Assembly (NCBI RefSeq): GCF_004122115.1
Contig: NZ_SBKP01000001.1
Location: 248,001 to 312,000, forward strand
Direction: 5' to 3'
Origin: Sphingobium fluviale
GTDB taxonomy: Bacteria; Pseudomonadota; Alphaproteobacteria; Sphingomonadales; Sphingomonadaceae
DNA length: 64,000 nucleotides
Shown in pieces: positions 26,419 to 34,822 of the stretch. The stretch's first letter is position 1. Every line of letters begins with the position of its first letter. Under the pieces are notes generated by a model, which had not been told where the DNA came from, searched no databases, and was given only the letters and a program-made list of their open reading frames with translations. Made by a program: the position numbers and the translations under genes.

Positions 26419-27207
26419 ATGGCCGAAGTTCCATCCTCTTTAGTGCGCGGGACGGTATATCTCGTTGGCGCGGGTCCGGGAGACCCGGAGCTACTGACGC
26501 TGCGCGCTGCGCGGTTGATCGGCGGGGCAGACCTTATTGTGCATGACGGGCTGGTCGACGAAGCGATTTTGGCGCTGGCACCACAAGGAGCAGAGCTGAT
26601 CTCGGTCGCCAAAAGTCGGGCGCGCCACACATTGCCGCAGGAAGAGATTAACGCGCTATTGGTGCGCGAGGCGCTGGCCGGGCGCGATGTGGTGCGCCTC
26701 AAGGGCGGCGATCCCTTCATCTTTGGCCGTGGTGGCGAGGAAATGGACGCCTGCACCGCCGCCGGTGTCACGGTTGAGGTGGTGCCGGGCGTCAGTGCCG
26801 CTGTTGGTTGCGCAGCGGAAGCGCGCCTGCCGCTCACCCATCGTGGCTTGTCGAGCGCCGTCACCTTTGTCGCCGGGCAGTGCCAGGGGCTGGCCGAGCA
26901 GAATTGGGCGGGGCTGGCGGGAAAAGACCGCACGCTTGTCATCTATATGGGCATCGCCTCCGCGCCACTGATCGCCGAAAAACTGATCGCTGACGGGCTG
27001 TCGCCAGATATCCCGGTCGCTGTGCTCGAAAAGGGCACACGATCGGACAGCCGGGTGCTGCGCGGGGCGCTGTCAGAACTCGCGTATATCGTTGAAACGG
27101 AACAGGTGGTCAGCCCGGCGCTTATCGTCATTGGCGAAGTGGCGGGCAGGGCCGAGGAACAATCGCTACGGTCAATGGCAGACCGAGCAAGGGAGAAAGC
27201 AGCGTGA
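26419..27207 (+). CDS. cobA: Uroporphyrinogen-III C-methyltransferase (siroheme branch)
   Basis: A SAM-dependent double methylation of uroporphyrinogen III to precorrin-2, here for the siroheme of sulfite reductase. The 262-residue protein has VYLVGAGPGDPELLTLRAAR at its N-terminus, DVVRLKGGDPFIFGRGGEEM, VPGVSAAVGCAAEARLPLTH and TLVIYMGI. It lacks the N-terminal dehydrogenase/ferrochelatase of bifunctional CysG, so those steps must be encoded elsewhere. It heads a five-gene cys operon and overlaps the next gene by GTGA. Confidence 0.94.
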   Translation: MAEVPSSLVRGTVYLVGAGPGDPELLTLRAARLIGGADLIVHDGLVDEAILALAPQGAELISVAKSRARHTLPQEEINALLVREALAGRDVVRLKGGDPFIFGRGGEEMDACTAAGVTVEVVPGVSAAVGCAAEARLPLTHRGLSSAVTFVAGQCQGLAEQNWAGLAGKDRTLVIYMGIASAPLIAEKLIADGLSPDIPVAVLEKGTRSDSRVLRGALSELAYIVETEQVVSPALIVIGEVAGRAEEQSLRSMADRAREKAA

Positions 27208-27500
27208 AGATTTTAACGGCAAACGATCTCGCGACCGGCGATGTCGTCTGGTGGGCAGGCGATGGCTGGAGCCGCCTGCTGGAGCAAGCGGTGGATACAG
27301 GCGCGGATGGCGAGGACATCGGCAAGCGTGAGGAAGCCGCGCGGCATGTCGTCGGCGCTTACGTCGTGGATGCCGAGCAGACCGCAGACGGCCCCCGCCC
27401 CGCCCATATCAAGGAGCGTATTCGCGGCCTCGGCCCCACCGTGCGTCCGGACCTGACCCTGAAGCCCGAAGCGGGCGACCTTACAGCGTGGGTGATTTAA
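27204..27500 (+). CDS. DUF2849 protein of the cys operon
   Basis: A 98-residue protein starting at a GTG that overlaps the cobA stop. The sequence begins MKILTANDLATGDVVWWAGD and contains RHVVGAYVVDAEQTADGPRP, then IKERIRGLGPTVRPDL. It matches my memory of DUF2849, a small family encoded next to sulfite reductase in alphaproteobacteria. No biochemical role is established. A single base separates it from cysI, so coexpression with sulfite reductase is certain; an assembly or electron-transfer accessory role is plausible but unproven. Confidence 0.8.
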   Translation: MKILTANDLATGDVVWWAGDGWSRLLEQAVDTGADGEDIGKREEAARHVVGAYVVDAEQTADGPRPAHIKERIRGLGPTVRPDLTLKPEAGDLTAWVI

Positions 27501-27501
27501 G

Positions 27502-29133
27502 ATGTATCAGTATGACAATTACGATCAGGCCATGGTCGATGCCCGCGTGGCGGAGTTTCGCGATCAGGTAGCCCGCCGCCTTGAAGGCAAGCTGACGGAG
27601 GAGCAGTTTCGTCCCTTGCGCCTGATGAACGGCCTCTATCTTCAGCTCCACGCCTACATGCTGCGCGTCGCGGTGCCGTATGGCACGCTGTCTGGCAAGC
27701 AGATGCGCATGCTGGGGCATATCGCCCGCAAATATGACCGCGGCTATGGCCACTTCACCACGCGACAGAACATTCAGTACAACTGGATCAAGCTGTCTGA
27801 CGCGCCGGATATCCTGGCCGATCTGGCGAGTGTCGAGATGCACGCGATCCAGACCAGCGGCAACTGCATCCGCAACATCAGCTCCGATCAATATGCCGGT
27901 GTTGCGGCAGACGAGGTGGCAGACCCCCGCCCCTGGGCAGAGCTGCTGCGCCAGTGGTCCAGCTTCCACCCGGAGTTCAGCTATCTGCCCCGCAAGTTCA
28001 AGATCGCCGTGATCGCCTCGGCGCAAGATCGCGCGGCGATGCGCCTGCATGACATCGGGCTGGAGCTGGTGAAGAAGGACGGCGTCATTGGCGCGCGCGT
28101 GTTCGTGGGCGGCGGCATGGGGCGGACGCCGATAGTAGCACCTGAAATCAATGCGTTCATAACCGAAGATGAAATCATCTCTTATGTCGAGGCATGCCTG
28201 CGCGTGTACAACCGCTATGGCCGCCGCGACAACAAGTACAAGGCGCGCATCAAGATTCTGGTGCACGAACTGGGCGTCGAGGAATATCGCCGCCAGGTGG
28301 CCGAGGAATTTGCGCACATGAAGGCACTGGGCCTCAATCCCCCGCGCGAAGAGCTGGCACGGATTGCGGCGCATTTCGCCACCCCCGCCTATGAAAGCGG
28401 CCTGTCGGACGATCTCGACCGTTCGGACCCGGACTTCGCGCTGTGGGTGGATCGCAACGTCACGGCGCACAAGCAGCCCGGCTATGCCATCGCCAATATC
28501 AGCCTCAAGCCCATTGGCGGCATCCCCGGCGATGCTTCGGCCGACCAGATAGAGCTGATGGCAGACCTTGCAGAGCGCTATTCGCTCGATGAACTGCGCG
28601 TCACCCACGCGCAGAACATCGTGCTGCCTTATGTAAAGAAGGCGGACCTCTACGCCCTGTGGAAAGAGCTGGAGGCGAACGGCCTTGGTGAACCGAATCT
28701 TGATCTGGTGACGGATATCATCGCGTGCCCCGGCCTCGATTACTGTTCGCTGGCCAACGCCCGCTCTATCCCGGTCGCACAAAAGATCGCATCCCGGTTT
28801 GCTTCGAACGGTAGAGACGCAGAGATCGGCGAGCTGAAGCTCAAAATCTCCGGCTGCATCAACGCCTGCGGCCATCATCATGCCGGCCACATCGGCATCC
28901 TCGGCGTCGATCGCAAGGGCACGGAGAATTACCAGCTCCTGCTCGGCGGATCGGGCGCGGAGGATTGCTCGCTGGGCACGATCACCGGCCCCGGCTTTGA
29001 TGAAAACGGCATTGTCGACGCGGTCGAGAAAGCCACTGATCTGTATCTGCGGGAGCGTACGGAGGGCGAGCGGTTCCTCGATACCTACCGCCGTCTTGGC
29101 ATGGCCCCGTTCAAGGAAGCGATTTATGGCTGA
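27502..29133 (+). CDS. cysI: Sulfite reductase hemoprotein (nitrite/sulfite reductase family)
   Basis: Reduces sulfite to sulfide at a coupled siroheme-[4Fe-4S] centre. The 543-residue protein has the two repeated ferredoxin-like and siroheme domains. The cluster ligands are Cys409-x5-Cys415 (IIACPGLDYCSLANARS) and Cys452-x3-Cys456 (ISGCINACGHHHAGHIGI). GHFTTRQNIQYNWIKL and RVTHAQNIVLPYVK line the siroheme site. No CysJ flavoprotein gene is nearby, so electrons probably come from ferredoxin or an unlinked reductase. It overlaps the following DUF934 gene by 8 bases. Confidence 0.93.
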   Translation: MYQYDNYDQAMVDARVAEFRDQVARRLEGKLTEEQFRPLRLMNGLYLQLHAYMLRVAVPYGTLSGKQMRMLGHIARKYDRGYGHFTTRQNIQYNWIKLSDAPDILADLASVEMHAIQTSGNCIRNISSDQYAGVAADEVADPRPWAELLRQWSSFHPEFSYLPRKFKIAVIASAQDRAAMRLHDIGLELVKKDGVIGARVFVGGGMGRTPIVAPEINAFITEDEIISYVEACLRVYNRYGRRDNKYKARIKILVHELGVEEYRRQVAEEFAHMKALGLNPPREELARIAAHFATPAYESGLSDDLDRSDPDFALWVDRNVTAHKQPGYAIANISLKPIGGIPGDASADQIELMADLAERYSLDELRVTHAQNIVLPYVKKADLYALWKELEANGLGEPNLDLVTDIIACPGLDYCSLANARSIPVAQKIASRFASNGRDAEIGELKLKISGCINACGHHHAGHIGILGVDRKGTENYQLLLGGSGAEDCSLGTITGPGFDENGIVDAVEKATDLYLRERTEGERFLDTYRRLGMAPFKEAIYG

Positions 29134-29557
29134 TTTCATTACTCTGCGCTCAGACGAAGCAACGCAGGAGCCCGTCGTCACGCTGGAATCCTTCGCGGGC
29201 CAGTCCAACGCCACCGCCGTGCGGATCGAGCCGGGCGAGGATGCGCGCCTGCTGCTGGGTCAGCTTGATCGCATCTCGCTCGTCGAGGTGAACTTCCCGG
29301 CCTATACCGATGGCCGTGGCTATAGCGCCGCACAAATCCTGCGCGAAAGCGGATACACGGGCGAGCTGCGCGCCGTCGGCGATGTGCTGATCGATCAGCT
29401 TGCCTATATGCGCCGCTGCGGGTTTGACAGCTTCAAGCCCAATGCCCCGCTGGATGATGCCGACGTCGAGGCCGCCTTCGCCCGCTATCCGGATGTCTAT
29501 CAAAAAACCATTGATGGCCGCACCCCCATTTGGGCCAAGCGGCACGAGGACGCCTGA
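29126..29557 (+). CDS. DUF934 protein, sulfite-reductase-associated
   Basis: A 143-residue cytosolic protein of the DUF934 family, found between cysI and cysH in many proteobacteria. The second half has SLVEVNFPAYTDGRGYSAAQ, ILRESGYTGELRAVGDVLID and YMRRCGFDSFKPNA, the best conserved blocks. Its precise activity is not established; position and co-occurrence point to assimilatory sulfate reduction. The ATG at 29126 lies within the end of cysI (8-base overlap), and cysH follows 3 bases after the stop. Confidence 0.88.
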   Translation: MADFITLRSDEATQEPVVTLESFAGQSNATAVRIEPGEDARLLLGQLDRISLVEVNFPAYTDGRGYSAAQILRESGYTGELRAVGDVLIDQLAYMRRCGFDSFKPNAPLDDADVEAAFARYPDVYQKTIDGRTPIWAKRHEDA

Positions 29558-29560
29558 GCA

Positions 29561-30343
29561 ATGACTGCCACCGCCGCCCGCCAGATTGACGTGATCGACG
29601 CCCGCCCCGCCTTCACACAGGCCGATGCGGACGCCCTCAATACGCGCTTTGAGGGTATCGATACGCTCTCGATGTTGCGGGCGCTGTTTTCGGAAAAACT
29701 GCTGGGCAAGGTGGCGGTCGTCTCGTCTTTCGGCACGGAGAGCGCGGTGCTGCTCCACCTCGTGGCGCAGGCAGACACAAGCGTGCCGGTGATCTTCGTC
29801 GATACGCTGAAGATGTTCCCCGAAACGCTCGATTATCGTGAGACATTGATGCGCGCGTTCGGATTTACCGACAGCCGCGTGGTGACACCGCTGGAGGATG
29901 TGCTGGCGGCGAAGGACTCAAACGGCCTGCGCTGGTCGTTCGATCCCGATGGCTGCTGCGACATCCGCAAGGTAGAGCCACTAGCCCGCGCCAAGAGCGG
30001 GCTGGATACGTGGATTTCCGGTCGCAAGGCGTTCCAGTCCGTCACGCGCCAGAACATCCCCCGCTTCGAGATCGAGGACGGACGGCTGAAGCTCAATCCG
30101 CTGGGCGACTGGACCAAGAACGATCTGGAAGCCTATTTCGCGGAGCATGACCTGCCACGCCACCCGCTGGAGGCTCAGGGCTATCTCTCTATCGGTTGCG
30201 AGCCGTGCACCTCAAAGGTGCTGCCGGGCGAAGACCCGCGCGCCGGCCGCTGGCGCGGGTGGGACAAGGTGGAATGTGGCATCCACACTGCCTCTACACC
30301 AATCGCGGACCCGGATGATCCCGCCAATATGCCTGTGTTTTGA
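29561..30343 (+). CDS. cysH: Assimilatory adenylyl-sulfate (APS) reductase, [4Fe-4S] type
   Basis: Reduces activated sulfate to sulfite with thioredoxin. The 260-residue protein has the nucleotide loop VAVVSSFGTESAVLLHL and the catalytic ECGIH at residues 238-242. Cys132-Cys133 and Cys213-x2-Cys216 form the CC...CxxC motif that binds a [4Fe-4S] cluster. In this family that motif marks use of APS; the E. coli-type enzyme, which needs PAPS, lacks it. The cell would therefore not need APS kinase for this step. cysH is last in the operon and converges on dnaB, 16 bases away. Confidence 0.93.
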   Translation: MTATAARQIDVIDARPAFTQADADALNTRFEGIDTLSMLRALFSEKLLGKVAVVSSFGTESAVLLHLVAQADTSVPVIFVDTLKMFPETLDYRETLMRAFGFTDSRVVTPLEDVLAAKDSNGLRWSFDPDGCCDIRKVEPLARAKSGLDTWISGRKAFQSVTRQNIPRFEIEDGRLKLNPLGDWTKNDLEAYFAEHDLPRHPLEAQGYLSIGCEPCTSKVLPGEDPRAGRWRGWDKVECGIHTASTPIADPDDPANMPVF

Positions 30344-30359
30344 GGACGTTTTCTAGTTC

Positions 30360-31847
30360 TCAGTCGTAGCCGTAATCGGCATATTCGCCCTCGGCGAGGT
30401 CGCTGAATTTCGTGGTCTTGGCATCGAATTTCATGCGCACCTTGCCGGTGGCGCCGTGGCGTTGCTTGGCGACGATCAGCTCCGCGAGGCCGTGGATGCG
30501 CTCCATATTCTCGCGCCAGATGGCATAGGCGCCCTCGTCCTCCATCTTCGGCTCTTTCGCCATCTCGTAATAATCCTCGCGGAACACGAACCACACCATG
30601 TCCGCATCCTGCTCGATCGAGCCTGATTCGCGCAGGTCCGAGAGCTGAGGCCGCTTGTCCTCGCGGCTCTCGACCGCACGGCTGAGCTGGGATAGCGCGA
30701 GAACCGGGCAGTTCAGCTCCTTCGCCAGCGTTTTCAACCCTCGGCTGATCTCCGAAATTTCCTGCACCCGGTTGTCGCCCGACTTTGATGAGCCTTGCAG
30801 CAGCTGGAGATAGTCCACCACAATAAAGCCGACATTGTGCCGCCGTTTGAGCCGCCGGGCGCGGGTGCGCAGCGCGGCGATCGTGAGGCCGGGCGTGTCG
30901 TCTATATAGAGCGGCAGTTCCTGCAACTCGCGCGCCGCGCGGGAGAGGTTCTGAAACTCCGCCCGGCTGATCTTGCCCATGCGCAGCGCTTCGCCCGATA
31001 TGCCGGATTGCTCGGCCAAAATACGGGTCGCAAGCTGATCGGCGGACATTTCGAGGCTGAAAAACGCGGTGCGCGCGCCCAGATTCTTCTCCGGCGGGAT
31101 GCCATCCGCCTCATCCCGCAGCCAGCGCGATGCGGCATTATAGGCGATGTTCGTCGCGAGCGAGGTCTTACCCATACCCGGCCTTCCGGCGAGGATCATA
31201 AGATCCGAATTATGCAGGCCGCCGATCTTGGCATTGAGGCTGTCGATCCCCGTGGTGATACCGGAGACGTGCCCGCCGCTGTTGAGCGCCCGCTCTGCCA
31301 CCTGAACCGCCATTGTGGAAGCCTGGAGGAAGTTTTTGACCGAGCCGACCTCGCCCTCCCCTTCAGACACGCGATAAAGCGCGACCTCGGCCGCCTCGAT
31401 CTGCGCCTTGGGGTCGACATCCTCGCTGGTATCGAGCGCATTCTCCACCAGCTCGCGCCCCACGCCAACCAGCTCGCGCAGCAGGGCAAGGTCATAAATC
31501 TGTTGCGCAAAATCGCGTGCACCAATCAGCGACGCGCCGCTCGCGGTCAATTGAACCAGATAGGCCGAGCCCCCAAGGCCTCGCAAAGCCTCGTCCTGAT
31601 CGAGCATAGGCTTCAACGTCACCGGACTCGCAATCATGTTCCTGTCGAGCAGCTTCAGGATCGCCTCATAGATGCGGCCATGCACCGGCTCGAAAAAATG
31701 CGCGGGCTTGAGCTTCATCTGCACATCCTCCGCGACTCGGTTGTCGATGAGGAGCGCGCCCAAAAGCGCGGCTTCCGCCTCGATATTGCGCGGGAGTTCT
31801 TTCGCAGCGCCGGCAGGCGCCTCTACCAGTTTCAGTGCTTCGGCCAT
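30360..31847 (-). CDS. dnaB: Replicative DNA helicase DnaB
   Basis: The hexameric 5'-3' helicase of the replication fork. The 495-residue protein has the N-terminal primase-interacting domain, beginning PRNIEAEAALLGALLIDNRV. The RecA-like core has Walker A ILAGRPGMGKTSLATNIA, LGARTAFFSLEMSADQLA, Walker B FIVVDYLQLLQG and VLALSQLSRAVESREDKRP. Near the C-terminus VAKQRHGATGKVRMKFD is the usual arginine-finger region. The ATG at 31847 was chosen from the family N-terminus. The gene is monocistronic and divergent from the UPF0262 gene. Confidence 0.96.
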   Translation of the reverse strand: MAEALKLVEAPAGAAKELPRNIEAEAALLGALLIDNRVAEDVQMKLKPAHFFEPVHGRIYEAILKLLDRNMIASPVTLKPMLDQDEALRGLGGSAYLVQLTASGASLIGARDFAQQIYDLALLRELVGVGRELVENALDTSEDVDPKAQIEAAEVALYRVSEGEGEVGSVKNFLQASTMAVQVAERALNSGGHVSGITTGIDSLNAKIGGLHNSDLMILAGRPGMGKTSLATNIAYNAASRWLRDEADGIPPEKNLGARTAFFSLEMSADQLATRILAEQSGISGEALRMGKISRAEFQNLSRAARELQELPLYIDDTPGLTIAALRTRARRLKRRHNVGFIVVDYLQLLQGSSKSGDNRVQEISEISRGLKTLAKELNCPVLALSQLSRAVESREDKRPQLSDLRESGSIEQDADMVWFVFREDYYEMAKEPKMEDEGAYAIWRENMERIHGLAELIVAKQRHGATGKVRMKFDAKTTKFSDLAEGEYADYGYD

Positions 31848-31984
31848 GCGCGCGATTGTCGACCCATGTGGTTCCAGATGCAAGCGCGACATGCGCAATA
31901 AACATCATGCCTGTGGGCAGCTTGCGCGATCATGTGGAAAACTATCCGCTTGATCTTTCCGTTGCATCGCAGCACTGCTTGCCA

Positions 31985-32467
31985 ATGGCTGATCCGCGCA
32001 TCATCGACATCACTCTCGATCAGGAGAGCATCATCTGGCGCAGCGCCGATGTGGAGCAGGAGCGCCGGATCGCTATTTTTGACCTGCTAGAGGAGAATTT
32101 CTTCAAGCCGGTGCGGGTGCATGACGATGGCTATGCAGGCCCATACAAGGTGCGTCTCTCTGTGCAGGAGGGGCGGCTGGTGATAGAGATCGACCGGCAG
32201 GATGGTAGCCCGTTGGAGGCGGTGATCCTCGGCCTTGGACGGTTCCGGCGCCCGATAAAGGATTATTTCGCGATCTGCGATTCGTACTTTCAGGCGATCA
32301 GACAGGCGACCGCGCAACAGATCGAGACGGTCGACATGGCCCGCCGCGCGATCCATAACGAGGCGGCGGAAACGCTGATCGAGCGGCTTGACGGCAAGAT
32401 TGAGGTCGATTTCGACACCGCCCGGCGGCTGTTTACCCTGATCTGCGTTCTCCACATCAAGCAATGA
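31985..32467 (+). CDS. UPF0262 family protein
   Basis: A 160-residue protein with no signal peptide or membrane helix. The pattern RIIDITLDQESIIWRSADVE, RRIAIFDLLEENFFKPV, GPYKVRLSVQEGRLVIEI and RPIKDYFAICDSYFQAIRQA matches UPF0262, an alphaproteobacterial family without known function. The C-terminal helix has DMARRAIHNEAAETLIERL. The ATG at 31985 matches the family N-terminus. Its TGA overlaps the ATG of the next gene (ATGA), so the two are cotranslated. Confidence 0.85.
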   Translation: MADPRIIDITLDQESIIWRSADVEQERRIAIFDLLEENFFKPVRVHDDGYAGPYKVRLSVQEGRLVIEIDRQDGSPLEAVILGLGRFRRPIKDYFAICDSYFQAIRQATAQQIETVDMARRAIHNEAAETLIERLDGKIEVDFDTARRLFTLICVLHIKQ

Positions 32468-33165
32468 GCGCACCGGGCAGAGCGAGGATGCGCGCCGTCA
32501 TCGCGCTCATACTGATTGTGCTATTGGTAGCGCTTGGCGGCATGGGATGGCGGCAGGCTCAACATTGGGCACCCGCCCGCACGGAGTATCCGATGCAGGG
32601 CGTGGCGCTTTCGGCCACTCAAGGCGTGATCGAATGGGGCAGCTTGGCGGTCCACAATCCTGACTTCGTCTATATCCGCGCGGTGATGGGACGGCAGGGC
32701 CGTGATGCCCGCTTCGCCACCAATTTGGCAGGCGCGCAAACCTCTGGCATCCGCTATGGCGCGGAGATCCTGTTCGACCCCTGCGGTCGCGCCAGCGACC
32801 AGGCGACGGTGTTCCTCACCACGGTGCCGCGTGACGCCGCAGCCTTACCCCCCGCGATCAGACTGGATGGCGCGCCCACCTGCACCCCCGCACCGGGGGC
32901 AGACAAGGTGGTGAGCGAACTCAACACGCTCATCAACCTCGTCGAGGCGCATATGGGCAAGCCCGCCGTGTTGCACGTCTCCGCTGAGGCTGAAGCTCTC
33001 TATGCCATCAGCGCCCGCTTCAACCGCACCCTCTGGCTCGACCGCGCGTTCCTCAAGCCCGATTACGCCAGCCATCCGTGGGTGATGTGGAGTGCGAACA
33101 GTGCGCGTCGCCTGAAGGGCATCGAGACGCCGGTAGAATGGGTAGTGGTCGCTCCATCAGCCTGA
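32464..33165 (+). CDS. Membrane-anchored GH25 lysozyme-like protein lacking catalytic residues
   Basis: A 233-residue protein with one N-terminal transmembrane helix (residues 10-28), placing the rest in the periplasm. The remainder follows the GH25 (Chalaropsis-type lysozyme) fold strand by strand: GVALSATQGVIEWGSLA, DFVYIRAVMG, FATNLAGAQTSGIRYGAEIL, ALPPAIRLDGAP, then the late WVMWSANSARRLKGIETPVE. At the positions of the catalytic Asp and the Asp-x-Glu motif it has Ala48 and Arg133-x-Asp135, and the Tyr-His-Phe-Phe strand is changed. It should therefore bind rather than cut peptidoglycan, if it keeps any ligand. Translation is coupled to the UPF0262 gene. Confidence 0.7.
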   Translation: MSAPGRARMRAVIALILIVLLVALGGMGWRQAQHWAPARTEYPMQGVALSATQGVIEWGSLAVHNPDFVYIRAVMGRQGRDARFATNLAGAQTSGIRYGAEILFDPCGRASDQATVFLTTVPRDAAALPPAIRLDGAPTCTPAPGADKVVSELNTLINLVEAHMGKPAVLHVSAEAEALYAISARFNRTLWLDRAFLKPDYASHPWVMWSANSARRLKGIETPVEWVVVAPSA

Positions 33166-33240
33166 CGGACTTGCGGGGGCAGGCTTTCCTGTTTAGGCAC
33201 TTGCCATACCCCATCAACGACACAAGAGACCACTTATCGC

Positions 33241-33795
33241 ATGTCGATCCTTTCAGACCGCTGGATACGCGAACAATCGCTGGCACATGGCATGATCGAG
33301 CCTTTTGTTGACGGGCAAAAGCGCGATGGCTGCATCAGCTACGGCCTCTCCTCCTATGGCTATGACGCGCGGGTGGCGGATGAGTTCAAGATCTTCACCA
33401 ATGTCGATAGCGCGGTGGTGGACCCCAAGAATTTCGACGGCAAATCGCTGGTGGATCGCAAGACCGACGTGTGCATCATCCCGCCCAACAGCTTTGCGCT
33501 GGCCCGCACGGTGGAGTATTTCCGCGTGCCAAAGGATGTGCTTGTCATTTGCCTTGGCAAATCGACCTATGCGCGCTGCGGCATCATCGTGAACGTCACC
33601 CCGCTGGAGCCGGGCTGGGAGGGGCATGTGACGCTGGAATTCTCCAACACCACGCCGCTGCCCGCCAAGATTTACGCCAATGAAGGCGCGTGCCAGTTCC
33701 TGTTCCTAAAGGGCAACGAGCCGTGCGAAGTGACTTATGCGGACCGGGCAGGGAAATATATGGGGCAGCGGGGGGTGACGCTACCGAGGCTGTGA
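33241..33795 (+). CDS. dcd: dCTP deaminase
   Basis: Deaminates dCTP to dUTP for thymidylate synthesis. The 184-residue trimeric enzyme has [17 protein letters not shown], the catalytic block [20 protein letters not shown] followed by [17 protein letters not shown], and [11 protein letters not shown]. The length is slightly below the E. coli protein (193). A 75-base gap separates it from the GH25-like gene, so it may have its own promoter. An inverted repeat follows 25 bases after the stop. Confidence 0.96.
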   Translation: MSILSDRWIREQSLAHGMIEPFVDGQKRDGCISYGLSSYGYDARVADEFKIFTNVDSAVVDPKNFDGKSLVDRKTDVCIIPPNSFALARTVEYFRVPKDVLVICLGKSTYARCGIIVNVTPLEPGWEGHVTLEFSNTTPLPAKIYANEGACQFLFLKGNEPCEVTYADRAGKYMGQRGVTLPRL

Positions 33796-33820
33796 GGGGG
33801 GAGGATTCCTCGCATTGATC

Positions 33821-33910
33821 GTCACCCTGAACTTGTTTCAGGGTCCATTTCTCCCAATCGGGTAATGGCGCGTGTGGCGGAATAGATGCTGAAACAAGTT
33901 CAGCATGTCA
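33821..33910. repeat. REP-like bipartite palindromic element
   Basis: Two hairpins face each other: CCCTGAACTTGTTTCAGGG (33825-33843) and, at 33886-33906, a palindrome with core CTGAAACAAGTTCAG. The 15-base cores at 33827-33841 and 33889-33903 are exact reverse complements, and the flanking pairs differ but keep base pairing. The element lies between convergent dcd and rpmE. It is unrelated in sequence to the repeat at 19791. Confidence 0.75.
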
Positions 33911-33943
33911 AATGAGGTGGGCGCCTCCCACCCGACCCCCAAA

Positions 33944-33970
33944 CAAAAAGGGCGCCGTTTCGGGCGCCCT
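33944..33970 (-). terminator. Rho-independent terminator of rpmE
   Basis: Read on the minus strand, GGGCGCC (33969-33963) and GGCGCCC (33956-33950) form a 7-bp stem with a 6-base loop, followed by TTTTT (33949-33945). It lies 27 bases after the rpmE stop and closes the whole minus-strand gene series that begins at rpsB. Confidence 0.9.
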
Positions 33971-33996
33971 CTTCGTATATGCTAAGCGAAAACCGC

Positions 33997-34221
33997 TTAC
34001 TTCTTGAGCGTAAGCCCACCGAAGCGCTTGTTGAAGCGGGCAACCTGGCCACCCTGATCGATGTTGCGTGTGCCGCCGGTCCATGCCGGGTGCGACTTGG
34101 GGTCGATTTCCAGCGCCATCGTATCGCCTTCCTTGCCCCAGGTCGAGCGGGTCTGGAAGGTGGTACCGTCGGTCATCTGCACCGTGATGAAATGGTAATC
34201 GGGGTGAGTATCTTGCTTCAT
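33997..34221 (-). CDS. rpmE: 50S ribosomal protein L31
   Basis: A 74-residue bridge protein of the large subunit. [33 protein letters not shown] and [11 protein letters not shown] are typical. It is the zinc-free form, as no CxxC pair is present. The ATG at 34221 was chosen over one four codons earlier because GGAG lies 6 bases upstream. A GC-rich hairpin at 34238-34255 sits just upstream of this site. The gene lies 111 bases after fabZ and may be read both from the envelope operon and from its own promoter. Confidence 0.95.
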   Translation of the reverse strand: MKQDTHPDYHFITVQMTDGTTFQTRSTWGKEGDTMALEIDPKSHPAWTGGTRNIDQGGQVARFNKRFGGLTLKK

Positions 34222-34237
34222 GTCATGCTCCATAAGT

Positions 34238-34255
34238 GGCCGGTTCCGACCGGCC
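34238..34255 (-). promoter_or_regulatory. Hairpin in the rpmE leader
   Basis: A perfect 7-bp stem, GGCCGGT (34238-34244) with ACCGGCC (34249-34255), has a 4-base loop and lies directly upstream of the rpmE ribosome site. There is no T-tract, so it is not a terminator. It could be an L31 autoregulatory leader, since several bacterial groups have them, or a transcript stabiliser. Confidence 0.4.
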
Positions 34256-34332
34256 TCAAGCGTGGGGAACGAAAATTTAAGCGCCGCCCTTAGCGGGAGA
34301 TGCCGGGAATGGCAAGAAGTATACGCGGAAGC

Positions 34333-34815
34333 TCAGTTTTTCGGAGCTTCTGAGATCATCGCGGTGCACTGTGCCTCGGCGCATAGCTTGCCCTCGACAT
34401 AGGCCTTGCCCGCAAATTTACAGATCGAGCCACGCACCTGCGTGAACTCGACATGAAAATCTACCAAGCAGCCTGGCTCCACCGGCTGGCGAAACTTCGC
34501 GCCGTCTATCCCCATGAAATAGACAAGCCTGCCTGTACCCGCCAAACTCAGCGACTCGACTGCCAAAATCCCCGCCGCCTGCGCGATTGCTTCGACGATC
34601 AGCACACCGGGCATGATTGGCCGAGCCGGGAAATGCCCCTGAAAAAACGGCTCGTTGACCGACACCGCCTTGACCGCGTGGATCGAGGTGTTGGGCACCA
34701 TCGAGACCACACGGTCAATCAGCAGCATCGGATAGCGATGTGGCAGCGCAGCCATCACGGCGATGATGTCCATCGGGCCGCGCGTGCCCGCGTCCTTGCT
34801 TTCCCCTTCGCTCAT
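34333..34815 (-). CDS. fabZ: 3-hydroxyacyl-[acyl-carrier-protein] dehydratase FabZ
   Basis: Dehydrates 3-hydroxyacyl-ACP during fatty-acid elongation. The 160-residue hot-dog-fold protein has [16 protein letters not shown] and [20 protein letters not shown], with catalytic His and, in the following helix, Glu (VEAIAQAAG). A second ATG at residue 15 ([15 protein letters not shown]) is an alternative start. It follows ompH by 7 bases. In many proteobacteria lpxD precedes fabZ and lpxA and lpxB follow it; none of these is present here. Confidence 0.95.
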   Translation of the reverse strand: MSEGESKDAGTRGPMDIIAVMAALPHRYPMLLIDRVVSMVPNTSIHAVKAVSVNEPFFQGHFPARPIMPGVLIVEAIAQAAGILAVESLSLAGTGRLVYFMGIDGAKFRQPVEPGCLVDFHVEFTQVRGSICKFAGKAYVEGKLCAEAQCTAMISEAPKN

Positions 34816-34822
34816 CTCTGGA

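Noticed and set aside
27481..29214. 577-codon minus-strand frame opposite cysI
   Set aside because: Antisense to siroheme and cluster motifs of cysI; hydrophobic and His-rich repeats are typical of a shadow frame.
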